Positions 1 to 6,299 of a stretch of DNA of 9,275 bases are shown piece by piece. The stretch lies in contig JBAQGA010000196.1 of the NCBI GenBank assembly GCA_049287565.1, positions 1-9,275 on the forward strand. The letters are read 5' to 3'. Both the position numbers and the translations under genes were made by a program. The notes under the pieces are model-generated. The model saw only the letters and a list, made by a program, of their open reading frames with translations, was not told the origin of the DNA and ran no database searches. The stretch is from UBA8522 sp049287565. Its GTDB lineage: Bacteria > Acidobacteriota > Aminicenantia > Aminicenantales > UBA8522. The first letter of the stretch is position 1, and each line of letters opens with the position of its first letter.

Positions 1-235
1 TGAGGAGATAGAATGTTTCGATTCGCCCTAGCCCGAGGATAATGGGATAGAGAAGCGCCAGAACTTCTTCGGCTACACTGTAGCGGTTGTTCCTTTGGGA
101 AAATGAGAGATGACGGTTCAGGAGGTACCGGAGATTGATCTTCTGAAAATATTTCTGCAAGAGAGATAACCCGCCGAAGTGGGTCAGACTCCTCCCGGAA
201 AATTCGATTTTTAGACCTTTTGGACTGCGTTTCAC
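1..235 (-). CDS. IS1380-family transposase, N-terminal part (runs off left edge)
   Basis: The minus strand is open from a GTG at 235 to the window edge, giving 78 residues with no stop. It begins MKRSPKGLKIEFSGRSL and contains LTHFGGLSLLQKYF (about residues 17-30), RNNRYSVAEEVLALLYPI (about 50-67) and GLGRIE (70-75). This order, a 'G-L-x-L-L' segment, then 'Y-S-x-A-E/E-x-V-L-A-L', then 'G-x-x-R-I-E', is the N-terminal signature I know from IS1380-type DDE transposases, which catalyse IS transposition; the catalytic core would lie left of the window. A TAA stop lies three codons upstream of the GTG in frame, so the GTG is the only conventional start. No good Shine-Dalgarno is visible. Whether the full gene is intact cannot be seen. 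Family assignment is from remembered motif patterns. Confidence 0.72.
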   Translation of the reverse strand, partial: MKRSPKGLKIEFSGRSLTHFGGLSLLQKYFQKINLRYLLNRHLSFSQRNNRYSVAEEVLALLYPIILGLGRIETFYLL

Positions 236-244
236 GATTGATTC

Positions 245-269
245 TTAACCTAACTAAAAGGTAGGTTAA
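245..269. repeat. 8-bp perfect inverted repeat upstream of the IS1380-type gene
   Basis: TTAACCTA (245-252) and TAGGTTAA (262-269) are exact reverse complements separated by 9 bases. The hairpin lies just upstream of the IS1380-type start codon and just outside the candidate left end of the IS630 element. It could be part of the IS1380 terminal region, a transposase regulatory hairpin, or the scar of repeated insertion. Its role is unknown. Confidence 0.45.
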
Positions 270-286
270 TAATCGCTCCGAAAAAT

Positions 287-303
287 CTGTCTTATTATAG
301 TAT
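287..303 (+). repeat. Candidate left terminal inverted repeat of the IS630 element
   Basis: CTGTCTTATTATAGTAT pairs with the reverse complement of 1449-1465 (CCGTCTCATAATAGTAT), 14 of 17 identical, the last seven without mismatch. It lies about 85 bases beyond the transposase stop codon, a plausible place for the element end. The outer limit is not certain. Confidence 0.5.
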
Positions 304-387
304 ATTTGCTTTGAAAATAGCATCTTGCCGGACTTATGTGCTATCATTTCCCCATTGATTCACGCAGGTTTCAGGTTTATATAGACA

Positions 388-1413
388 TCAGGCGGCATAG
401 GAGGTCGTCGGGGATTGGAAAAAAGATTTGATTCGGTCGGGAGACTTCTGAAGAGATCGCAGATGGGACAACACATCCTTTTTCATCTGCGCGGGGCCAG
501 TAATCACCTTTCGTCCGATCCCGTTGTTTTTCAGGTCGTTCCACACCTGCTCATCCGGATTCAATTCCGGCGAGTACGGCGGCAAAAAATACAGTCGCAG
601 ACGCTTCGAGTTCTGCGCCACAAACTTCCGGACTTTTTTTGCCTTGTGCGTCGGGTGCCCGTCCACGATCAAGAAGATCGGATGTTCGGCCTTCACCAAC
701 AACCGCTTCAAAAACTCGATGAACACCCCTGCGTTGACTCGTCCTTGGACGCCCATAAACCGGAAAAGACCTTGTCCGTTCACCGCCGAAATCAGGTTGA
801 GTCCGAATCGCGGCCCTGTACTCGACACGATCGGCGTCCGACCCCGCGGCGCCCAAGTCGTCCCCGCATGAGCATCCGACCGCACCCCCGCCTCGTCTCC
901 AAACAAGATTTCTGCCTGGAGACGCTTGGCCTCCCGGCGAATGACAGGGTACTGTTCATTCAACCACCGTTCCACCACCACCGGGTTCTGCTGATACGCG
1001 CGCCACAACGGACGTTGGGCCGTCAGCCCGAGTTGGTTCAACAGCCGGCAGACCGAGGCCCGGCTCAAGGCGATGCCCCATTGCCTCCGGATCAACACCC
1101 GGACCATGTTGCTCGTCCACAGGGCGAATTCAAACTTGTACTGGCGAGGATCTCCCAAGGTGACGACTTGGTATACCCAGGCCAACGCAGGGCCGCTAAG
1201 CTTGGGCCTCCGTCCGCCTCGTTTCTTGGCATCAAGCTGTCCCCAGCCGCCCTGCCGGTAGCGGGACAGCCAGCCGTAGATGGTGGCCCGGCTGATGCCC
1301 AAAATGCGGACGACATCCTCGGGCGATTCTCCTTCTTGGACGGCGGTCACTCCTCGCCTCCGCAACTCGGTCAGCTGGTCGTGGGTCAATCGTCTCGCAT
1401 CCGTGGTTTTCAT
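388..1413 (-). CDS. IS630-family DDE transposase
   Basis: This 341-residue protein is full length for an IS630 transposase, the enzyme that cuts and pastes the element at TA sites. Residues about 10-60 form a homeodomain-like helix-turn-helix (core ILGISRATIYGWLSRYRQGG) followed by a Winged-HTH region with Arg/Lys-rich linker (65-72) and a second helical segment (about 100-130) for binding the element ends. The RNase H-like catalytic core is complete: D173 in FGDEAG, D251 in FLIVDGHPTHKAKKV, and E288 in LPPYSPELNPDEQVW, giving a DD36E arrangement. No frameshift or internal stop is present, so the enzyme could be active. The ATG at 1413 has only a weak GGGG upstream, but a promoter with a perfect -35 box lies directly upstream. 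A 342-codon open frame on the opposite strand is a shadow of this gene. Confidence 0.93.
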   Translation of the reverse strand: MKTTDARRLTHDQLTELRRRGVTAVQEGESPEDVVRILGISRATIYGWLSRYRQGGWGQLDAKKRGGRRPKLSGPALAWVYQVVTLGDPRQYKFEFALWTSNMVRVLIRRQWGIALSRASVCRLLNQLGLTAQRPLWRAYQQNPVVVERWLNEQYPVIRREAKRLQAEILFGDEAGVRSDAHAGTTWAPRGRTPIVSSTGPRFGLNLISAVNGQGLFRFMGVQGRVNAGVFIEFLKRLLVKAEHPIFLIVDGHPTHKAKKVRKFVAQNSKRLRLYFLPPYSPELNPDEQVWNDLKNNGIGRKVITGPAQMKKDVLSHLRSLQKSPDRIKSFFQSPTTSYAA

Positions 1414-1420
1414 ACCCCGG

Positions 1421-1449
1421 AATGTATCAGATCACCCGAATAATGTCAA
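1421..1449 (-). promoter_or_regulatory. Probable sigma70-type promoter of the IS630 transposase
   Basis: Read on the minus strand, TTGACA (1449-1444, a perfect -35) is followed after 17 bases by TACATT (1426-1421), which matches the -10 consensus at four of six and is preceded by TGA, an extended -10. The -35 box overlaps the inner end of the right terminal repeat, as is common in IS elements, where transposase binding can then repress transcription. The -10 ends only 7 bases before the ATG, so the transcript would be nearly or fully leaderless. Confidence 0.55.
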
Positions 1450-1465
1450 TACTATTATGAGACGG
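1449..1465 (-). repeat. Candidate right terminal inverted repeat of the IS630 element
   Basis: The reverse complement reads CCGTCTCATAATAGTAT and matches the left repeat at 14 of 17 positions. A TA dinucleotide (1467-1468) lies one base outside, as expected of the TA target of this family. Confidence 0.5.
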
Positions 1466-1660
1466 TTAATAAGTGGTGTTCCGGCTGAATCCGATTTTCG
1501 GCGGCAGAAATCCCGCTTGGAGCGGCCTATTCTAGAACTGTGAACGCTGAGACAGAGGAGGTTCGGATAAGCCGCGAAAACAAACCTGAAGAGGCTATTT
1601 TTACCAGGAACGAGTGAGGGAACGGATAGTCCTCCCAAAGCGCCGTCTCCCTTTTTTCGA

Positions 1661-1689
1661 TTGCCAACGTTTCCCGATATGAATATAAT
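1661..1689 (+). promoter_or_regulatory. Strong sigma70-type promoter of the transporter group
   Basis: TTGCCA (1661-1666, five of six to the -35 consensus) and TATAAT (1684-1689, perfect -10) are separated by exactly 17 bases. Transcription would begin near 1696, leaving a leader of about 34 bases before the TTG start at 1730. The promoter consumes the two upstream candidate start codons (TTG 1661 and ATG 1679), so neither can be translated from this transcript. The stretch 1466-1660 before it holds no gene I recognise, only a small CCGA-TTT-TCGG palindrome at 1491-1501. Confidence 0.7.
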
Positions 1690-1715
1690 CGCAATCGCCC
1701 GACATGCTTTTAATC

Positions 1716-1720
1716 GAGGA
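1716..1720 (+). promoter_or_regulatory. Shine-Dalgarno site that decides the transporter start
   Basis: GAGGA at 1716-1720 lies 9 bases before the TTG at 1730, while neither of the upstream in-frame candidates (TTG 1661, ATG 1679) has a comparable site. Confidence 0.6.
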
Positions 1721-1729
1721 AAGACGAGA

Positions 1730-3196
1730 TTGAAGGTAAAGGATCAGTTCGTCTCCCGCTGGGGTTTCCTGGCCGCCGCCATCGGCATGGCGGTCGGCAC
1801 GGGCAACATCTGGCGTTTTCCGCGGATGGCCGCCCAGTACGGAGGCGGGGCCTTTATCCTTGCCTATACCCTGGCGCTTTTCTTGTGGTCGGCACCGCTC
1901 CTGATGGCCGAGATGTCCATCGGCCTGAAGACCCGGCGCGGACCGATCGGCGGGTTCCGCGATTTCGTCGGCCGCCGCTACACCTGGATGGGCGCCTGGA
2001 TGGTCATGGTCTGCATGCTGATCACCTTCTACTACTCGGTGGTCACCGGATGGTGCATCAAGTATTTCGTCTTGGCCATGCGGGGAGCCTTCAAGGAGGG
2101 GGTCGACACGGCGGCGCTCTGGACCACGTTTCTCCACGACCCGAAGCAGACGATCTTCTTCCATGTCCTGGCGATCGGTCTTTGCGGCCTGATCATTTAT
2201 CGGGGAATCCATGGCGGTATCGAGCGGGTCACCAAACTTATGGTCCCGGCTCTGTTCGTCTTTTTGATCGTGGCGGCCCTGCGCGCTGCGACCCTCGCCG
2301 GCGCCGGGCAGGGCCTCACCTACATGTTCGTGCCCGACTGGTCCAAGCTGGTGCTGCCGGCCACCTGGCTCCAAGCATTTACTCAGTCCGCCTGGTCCAC
2401 GGGAGCCGGCTGGGGGCTGATGCTGACTTATTCCGTTTACACGATCCGGAAAGAGGATATTCCCCAGAACTGCATCATGGTCGGTTTCGGCGACCAGACG
2501 GCGGCCCTGTTGGCCGGGCTGGCCATCATCCCGACCATTTTCGCGCTCTCGCCGAGCTTGGACGCGGCTCACGCGGCTATTGCGACTAACAATACGGGAC
2601 TGACCTTCATCTCTTTGGCCCAGCTTTTCCCCAGGATGCCGGGCGGTCTTTATGTCGCTCCCGTCTTTTTCCTGGCCATGGTCTTTGCCGCTTTCACCTC
2701 TCTCATCGCCCAGGTCGAAGTCGGCGTCAGGGCTTTCATGGACGGCGGTTGGAGCCGGAAGAAGAGCACCCTGGTCGTCGCCGGGGGCACGTTCCTGATG
2801 GGACTGCCGTCGGCCATCGTCCCCGGGTTCTTCGATAATCAGGATTGGGTTTGGGGAGTGGCGCTTCTCCCCAGCGGATTCTTCGTCCTGATGGCGGCCC
2901 GGAAGTACGGGGCGGAGAAGATCCGGACGGAACTCATCAACCCCAGCGCCGATATCCGGATCGGACGCTGGTGGAGCTTGGCTATCCGCTATCTTTCACC
3001 GCTGATCTTCCTCTTGCTCATCGGTTGGTGGTTCTACCGGGGGATCGTCGATAATCCCGAAACCTGGTGGAAACCGTTCAGCACTTTCACCACAGCGACG
3101 ATCATCTTCCAATGGGCCATCTTGCTGGCCGTTCTGCTTCTGGCCAACAGGGCCCTGGCCGGATGGGCCAAGGGGACTCCGGAGGAGGTGGACTGA
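1730..3196 (+). CDS. Sodium-dependent NSS (SLC6/LeuT-type) amino-acid transporter
   Basis: This is an inner-membrane symporter that couples Na+ entry to uptake of, most likely, neutral or aromatic amino acids. From the TTG at 1730 it has 488 residues and about 12 membrane segments. Helix 1 carries the family hallmark VGTGNIWRFP (22-31), followed by YGGGAFILAY (37-46). Helix 6 has the conserved Gly/Ser-rich break STGAGWG followed by TYSVY. Helix 8 has FAAFTS (319-324), whose Ala-320, Thr-323 and Ser-324 match the Na2-site residues of LeuT. The TTG was chosen because a strong promoter overlaps both upstream in-frame starts, a Shine-Dalgarno lies 9 bases ahead, and the resulting N-terminus (MKVKDQFVSRWGF) is like that of other family members. 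Starts at 1661 or 1679 would add 23 or 17 residues. Its stop overlaps the start of a MetS-like subunit, pointing to a methionine/alanine (MetP-type) importer. Exact substrate is inference. Confidence 0.93.
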   Translation: MKVKDQFVSRWGFLAAAIGMAVGTGNIWRFPRMAAQYGGGAFILAYTLALFLWSAPLLMAEMSIGLKTRRGPIGGFRDFVGRRYTWMGAWMVMVCMLITFYYSVVTGWCIKYFVLAMRGAFKEGVDTAALWTTFLHDPKQTIFFHVLAIGLCGLIIYRGIHGGIERVTKLMVPALFVFLIVAALRAATLAGAGQGLTYMFVPDWSKLVLPATWLQAFTQSAWSTGAGWGLMLTYSVYTIRKEDIPQNCIMVGFGDQTAALLAGLAIIPTIFALSPSLDAAHAAIATNNTGLTFISLAQLFPRMPGGLYVAPVFFLAMVFAAFTSLIAQVEVGVRAFMDGGWSRKKSTLVVAGGTFLMGLPSAIVPGFFDNQDWVWGVALLPSGFFVLMAARKYGAEKIRTELINPSADIRIGRWWSLAIRYLSPLIFLLLIGWWFYRGIVDNPETWWKPFSTFTTATIIFQWAILLAVLLLANRALAGWAKGTPEEVD

Positions 3197-3321
3197 TGCT
3201 CAAGACATACATCTGGATGGCCATTATCCTGGGGATCAACTGGGGCGGATTCATCTTTTTTTTGATCCGGACCTCGCGGATAGAGGCCGAGCAGGCGAAG
3301 CACCAAAAGGATGACGGCTAA
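3196..3321 (+). CDS. MetS-like small subunit of the NSS transporter (41 residues)
   Basis: A 41-codon gene begins with ATG at 3196, sharing one base with the TGA of the transporter; GGAGGAGG at 3181-3188, inside the end of the transporter, is a strong Shine-Dalgarno with 7-base spacing, so the two are almost surely translationally coupled. The product has a single hydrophobic helix (about residues 4-24, containing GINWGGFIFFLI) followed by a charged tail rich in Glu, Lys and Gln. The size, the WGG motif in the helix and the position behind an NSS gene match MetS, the small partner of the methionine/alanine importer MetP in Corynebacterium (the 'methionine and alanine importer, small subunit' family). 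MetS is required for MetP function there. Family membership rests on this pattern, not on a search. Confidence 0.78.
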   Translation: MLKTYIWMAIILGINWGGFIFFLIRTSRIEAEQAKHQKDDG

Positions 3322-3340
3322 GCGCAAACCAGGAATAATC

Positions 3341-3409
3341 ATGAAGACTTGGGGAGAATGGGGCTTCCGGAAGCGGAAGTTATTATCCTGTCTGGACAAG
3401 GAGGGGTGA
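3341..3409 (+). CDS. Possible 22-codon ORF ahead of the outer-membrane gene
   Basis: An ATG at 3341, six bases after AGGA (3331-3334), opens a 22-residue frame (MKTWGEWGFRKRKLLSCLDK then EG) ending at TGA 3407-3409, one base before the ATG of the next gene. The arrangement would permit translational coupling or leader-peptide control. Against it: no recognisable family, and such short frames arise by chance. A 6-bp hairpin (3364-3369 with 3374-3379) lies inside it. Confidence 0.15.
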   Translation: MKTWGEWGFRKRKLLSCLDKEG

Positions 3410-3410
3410 A

Positions 3411-4334
3411 ATGTCCGACTTTCAAAAGCCCGTGAGGAGGTTTCGAATCCCGGGACTCAAAGCGGTGGTGTTTCTTATTCTCTTGTTTGGAATCCTGTTG
3501 TCCGGGTTCCCCGCTCAGGAGGAGGACGAGGAGGTGGCCGAATTTAAGGGAGTGGGGATCCACGTGAGACTGGGAGGAGGTTATAGCCTCCTGTCCGGCG
3601 GCGATTTCAAAACGGGCATCCAGGGGATGTATGATCGGGGGGCTCAAAGCATCGTCTCCGCCGGCTATACGCTCGGGAGGAGCGATGAACGTCCTTTGCG
3701 TTCGGGCTACGAGCTCGGCGGGGATATCGTCTACTACTTCGCCGGTCGGCTCGGCATCGGCGCCGGTGGGACCCTCGCGCGGGTGAACAAGAAAAACACA
3801 CAGCTTTTTAGCTTCGGGAACGATCCTCATGACTTTGCCATGAGGGTTGTCCCGCAGATCGATATCCTCTCCTTCCGGCTGGGCCTGTTCTATGCGCTTC
3901 CCATCAATCGTCTGCTGACCGTCTGTTTCAATGTCGGCCCGGCCTACTATTCGGTGGATTACAAATACAGCGGAAACATCCAGGAAGCGAACTACACCTA
4001 TGGGCTTTCTCAAAGGGCAAAGGCCAATGACTGGGGAGTCCAGGGAGGTATCGGTCTGGAGATCCGGATGAACCAGAGGCTGGGTTTCATCATCGAAGCC
4101 CAGGGAAGGTACGCCAAGATTTCAGGGTTTGACGGCGAAGAGGAATTGTACGAGTACCTGGGCGGCCCGATCTCCAAATCCGGAAAGAATGGCACTCTCT
4201 ACTATCTCGAGGAAGAAGGATATCCCCGGCTGGAAATCTTCCCGGAGGCCCCGGTCGAGGGGTTTAACTCTCGCGAGGCCGTCTTCGATTTTTCGGGCGT
4301 CAGCTTCCGGGCCGGGCTGAATTTCAAGTTCTGA
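3411..4334 (+). CDS. Predicted outer-membrane beta-barrel protein, function unknown
   Basis: The 307-residue product has a signal peptide with a long basic n-region (about 1-17), a hydrophobic core (KAVVFLILLFGILLSGF, 17-33) and a likely cleavage after FPA at 35. A short acidic linker (QEEDEEVAEF) precedes a region of alternating hydrophobic and polar residues and Gly/Tyr-rich turns: GIHVRLGGGYSLL, ELGGDIVYYFAGRLGIGAGG, FRLGLFYALPINRLLTVCFN, WGVQGGIGLEIRMNQRLGF. The protein ends in a strand with terminal Phe (FRAGLNFKF), the usual outer-membrane insertion signal. I count roughly 8-10 strands, as in small OmpW- or OmpX-like barrels, but I cannot assign a family. AGGAGGGG at 3399-3406 gives a strong ribosome site for the ATG at 3411. 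It lies 89 bases behind the MetS-like gene and could be cotranscribed with it. No clear terminator follows in the 99-base convergent gap to pckG. Confidence 0.75.
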   Translation: MSDFQKPVRRFRIPGLKAVVFLILLFGILLSGFPAQEEDEEVAEFKGVGIHVRLGGGYSLLSGGDFKTGIQGMYDRGAQSIVSAGYTLGRSDERPLRSGYELGGDIVYYFAGRLGIGAGGTLARVNKKNTQLFSFGNDPHDFAMRVVPQIDILSFRLGLFYALPINRLLTVCFNVGPAYYSVDYKYSGNIQEANYTYGLSQRAKANDWGVQGGIGLEIRMNQRLGFIIEAQGRYAKISGFDGEEELYEYLGGPISKSGKNGTLYYLEEEGYPRLEIFPEAPVEGFNSREAVFDFSGVSFRAGLNFKF

Positions 4335-4433
4335 ATCGGGAACGTTTTTTTCGAGAAGCACGTCAGGGGCAGGGATTTCCAATTCGAGGAGGCCCCGTCG
4401 TTTAAGGATAAAGAAAAATAGGACGCTCCGAAT

Positions 4434-6206
4434 CTATCCCTGCAGCCGGGTGGCCATCCGGTTGTAGTCGTGCCGGATCTCGTAGGGCAGGTGGTGGCCG
4501 AAACGGTCGAGGAAAGCCCCGATATCCCGGATCTCCTCCTGCCATTCTCCGGCCCTGACCTCAAACAGTTTCTGTAGGTTGTCCCTGGGGATGTCCAGCC
4601 CCTCTGTCGAAAAGCTGTTCAATTCGGGGACGAGCCCGAGAGGAGTTTCTTTGGCCCCGACCCGGCCGTTGACCCGGTCGATGACCCACTTCAGGATGCG
4701 GATGTTCTCGCCGAAGCCGGGCCAGAGGAAACGCCCTTTCTCGTCCAACCGGAAGGCGTTGATGCTGTAGATCCGGGGCGGATGCATCAGCGGTCGTCCC
4801 ATGTTGATCCAGTGGCGGAAATAATTCCCCATGTTGTAGCCGCAGAAAGGGAGCATGGCCATTGGGTCGCGCCGCAGCAGCCCCACTTTGCCGGCGGCGG
4901 CTGCGGTCGTTTCCGAGCCCATCCGCACGCCCATGAATACCCCGTGGTCCCAGTTGAAGGCCTCGGTGACGAGCGGGATGAGCTTCGACCGCCGTCCGCC
5001 CAGGATGATGGCCGAGATGGGTACGCCCTGGGGGTTGTCGTATTCTCTGGAAAGCGTGGGACAGTTGTAGAGCGAGACGGTGAACCGCGAATTGGGATGG
5101 GCGGCCTTGGTGTTCTGCGCCGGGTCCCAGGGCCGTCCCTGCCAGTCCAGTAAGTGTTCCGGCGGCATCCCGTCCAGCCCTTCCCACCAAGGCTCGTTCG
5201 TGTCCGTGTTCAGGGCCACGTTGGTGAACAGCGTCGGGTAGAAGTTTGAATTCTTGAGCGTCCGGATCATATTGGGGTTTGTTTTCATCGAGGTCCCCGG
5301 GGCGACGCCGAAAAAACCCGACTCGGGGTTGATGGCGTAGAGGCGGCCGTCGGGCCCGATATTCAGCCAGGCGATGTCGTCGCCCAGGGTCCAGACTTTG
5401 TATTCCGGGAGGGCGGACTCCAGCATGGCTAAATTGGTCTTACCGCAGGCCGAAGGCATGGCGGCCGTGATGTAGGTGACATTGCCTCGCAGGTCCTCGA
5501 TGCCCATTATGACCATGTGCTCGGCCAGCCAGCCCTGCTTGTAGCCGAGCCAGGAGGCGATCCGCAGCGAAAAGCACTTCTTGCCGAGGAGGGCGTTGCC
5601 GCCGTACCCCGAGCCGATGCTCCAGACCAGGCTGTCCTCTGGAAAATGCATGATGTAGCGTTTGCTGGGATCGAAGTCACTGACCGAGTGGAGGCCCCTG
5701 ACGAAATTCTCGCTCTTGCCGATCTTGGCGAGGATGCGCTTGCCCAGCCGGGTCATGATGCGCATGCTGATGGCGACGTAGGAGACATCGGTGAGCTGGA
5801 CGCAGGCTTTGGCATAAGGGGAGTCGGGGTGGCCCATCATGTACGGCAGCACATACATGGTCTTGCCGCGCATGGCGCCCCGGCTGAGTTTCGTCATCAG
5901 CTCCCTGGCGTCTTTCGGATGCATCCAGTTGTTGTTGGGACCGGTGGCCTCCCGGTCCGAATGGCAGACATAGGTGAGATGTTCGGTCCGGGCGACGTCG
6001 GTGGGATGGCTGCGGTGGAGATAAGCCTTGGGCCAGTTCTTCTGGTTCAGCTTGAGGAAGACGTCGTGCTGCTCGATCTTCTCCTCCCGCATCCCCATCT
6101 CCATGATCCGGCGGGCTTCGCCCTCCGACCCATCGCACCAGTAGACATGTTTCGGCTCGAACAGCCGGGCCTGCTCGTCGACCCATTTTTCCAGCGGTGT
6201 GGCCAT
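4434..6206 (-). CDS. pckG: Phosphoenolpyruvate carboxykinase (GTP), EC 4.1.1.32
   Basis: Cytosolic enzyme that decarboxylates and phosphorylates oxaloacetate with GTP to give PEP, CO2 and GDP, the first committed step of gluconeogenesis. The 590-residue length is typical of the GTP class. Family landmarks appear in order: RSHPTDVARTEHLTYVCHSD (65-84), FPEDSLVWSIGSGYGGNALL (188-207), GKKCFSLRIAS (208-218) with a metal-binding Lys, AEHMVIMGIED with the metal-ligand His (230), the P-loop PSACGKTN (251-258) containing the reactive Cys-254, GDDIAW with metal-binding Asp (275-280), FGVAPGTSMKTNPN (299-312), and GVPISAIILGGRR (394-406). All catalytic elements are intact. The ATG at 6206 is preceded by AAAGGG at a 5-base gap; an in-frame TTG at 6251 would add 15 residues unlike the family and would overlap the candidate promoter, so it was rejected. 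It is the last minus-strand gene and converges on the barrel gene at 3411-4334. Confidence 0.97.
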   Translation of the reverse strand: MATPLEKWVDEQARLFEPKHVYWCDGSEGEARRIMEMGMREEKIEQHDVFLKLNQKNWPKAYLHRSHPTDVARTEHLTYVCHSDREATGPNNNWMHPKDARELMTKLSRGAMRGKTMYVLPYMMGHPDSPYAKACVQLTDVSYVAISMRIMTRLGKRILAKIGKSENFVRGLHSVSDFDPSKRYIMHFPEDSLVWSIGSGYGGNALLGKKCFSLRIASWLGYKQGWLAEHMVIMGIEDLRGNVTYITAAMPSACGKTNLAMLESALPEYKVWTLGDDIAWLNIGPDGRLYAINPESGFFGVAPGTSMKTNPNMIRTLKNSNFYPTLFTNVALNTDTNEPWWEGLDGMPPEHLLDWQGRPWDPAQNTKAAHPNSRFTVSLYNCPTLSREYDNPQGVPISAIILGGRRSKLIPLVTEAFNWDHGVFMGVRMGSETTAAAAGKVGLLRRDPMAMLPFCGYNMGNYFRHWINMGRPLMHPPRIYSINAFRLDEKGRFLWPGFGENIRILKWVIDRVNGRVGAKETPLGLVPELNSFSTEGLDIPRDNLQKLFEVRAGEWQEEIRDIGAFLDRFGHHLPYEIRHDYNRMATRLQG

Positions 6207-6219
6207 GTTTACCCTTTCT

Positions 6220-6248
6220 ATTTTAACAGACTTTAAGGGGACTCTTAA
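6220..6248 (-). promoter_or_regulatory. Candidate promoter of pckG
   Basis: On the minus strand TTAAGA (6248-6243, four of six) and TAAAAT (6225-6220, five of six, preceded by TGT as an extended -10) are 17 bases apart. Transcription would start only about 6-7 bases before the ATG, which would cut off the Shine-Dalgarno, so either the mRNA is nearly leaderless or this is not the working promoter. pckG may also be read through from the genes upstream. Confidence 0.35.
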
Positions 6249-6299
6249 CAAGTTTTTGCCGATTCCCGCAGGTACGCCCCGGCCCTGCGCAGGACGGTT

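Larger units (their letters stand above)
287..1465 (-). mobile_element. IS630-family insertion sequence, apparently complete
   Basis: A single intact IS630-type transposase gene is flanked by a candidate terminal inverted repeat pair: 287-303 against the reverse complement of 1449-1465, matching at 14 of 17 positions. The resulting size of about 1.18 kb is normal for the family. IS630 elements insert at TA and duplicate only that dinucleotide; TA lies immediately outside the right repeat (1467-1468), but on the left the nearest outward TA is at 270-271, so the exact left boundary is uncertain. A 9-bp direct repeat, GGTTAATAA, occurs at 264-272 and 1464-1472, exactly 1200 bases apart, and may mark the true flanks instead. 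The element sits next to an IS1380-type fragment and upstream of the transporter promoter, with no host gene visibly interrupted. Confidence 0.72.

Noticed and set aside
415..1443. 342-codon open frame on the plus strand opposite the IS630 transposase
   Set aside because: It lies antisense over the whole transposase, is Pro/Arg/His-rich low-complexity, has no motif and no ribosome site; it is a codon-bias shadow.
1601..2572. 323-codon minus-strand open frame over the transporter
   Set aside because: Antisense to a clear NSS transporter, dominated by Asp/Gly/Arg/His without any domain.
3364..3379. CTTCCG-GAAG-CGGAAG hairpin as a terminator
   Set aside because: Only six base pairs, and it is followed by TTATTATCC and not by a T-run; it may be incidental.
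4335..4433. Bidirectional terminator between the convergent genes
   Set aside because: A T-run (4345-4351) and a 7-bp CAGGGAT/ATCCCTG pair 60 bases apart are present, but no compact GC-rich hairpin followed by a T-run is seen on either strand.
1730..6206. A single nutrient-uptake and gluconeogenesis operon
   Set aside because: The transporter group is on the plus strand and pckG is on the minus strand; they converge, so there is no shared transcript.
5517..6236. 239-codon plus-strand open frame over pckG
   Set aside because: Antisense shadow of a strongly conserved enzyme, with no motif or ribosome site.
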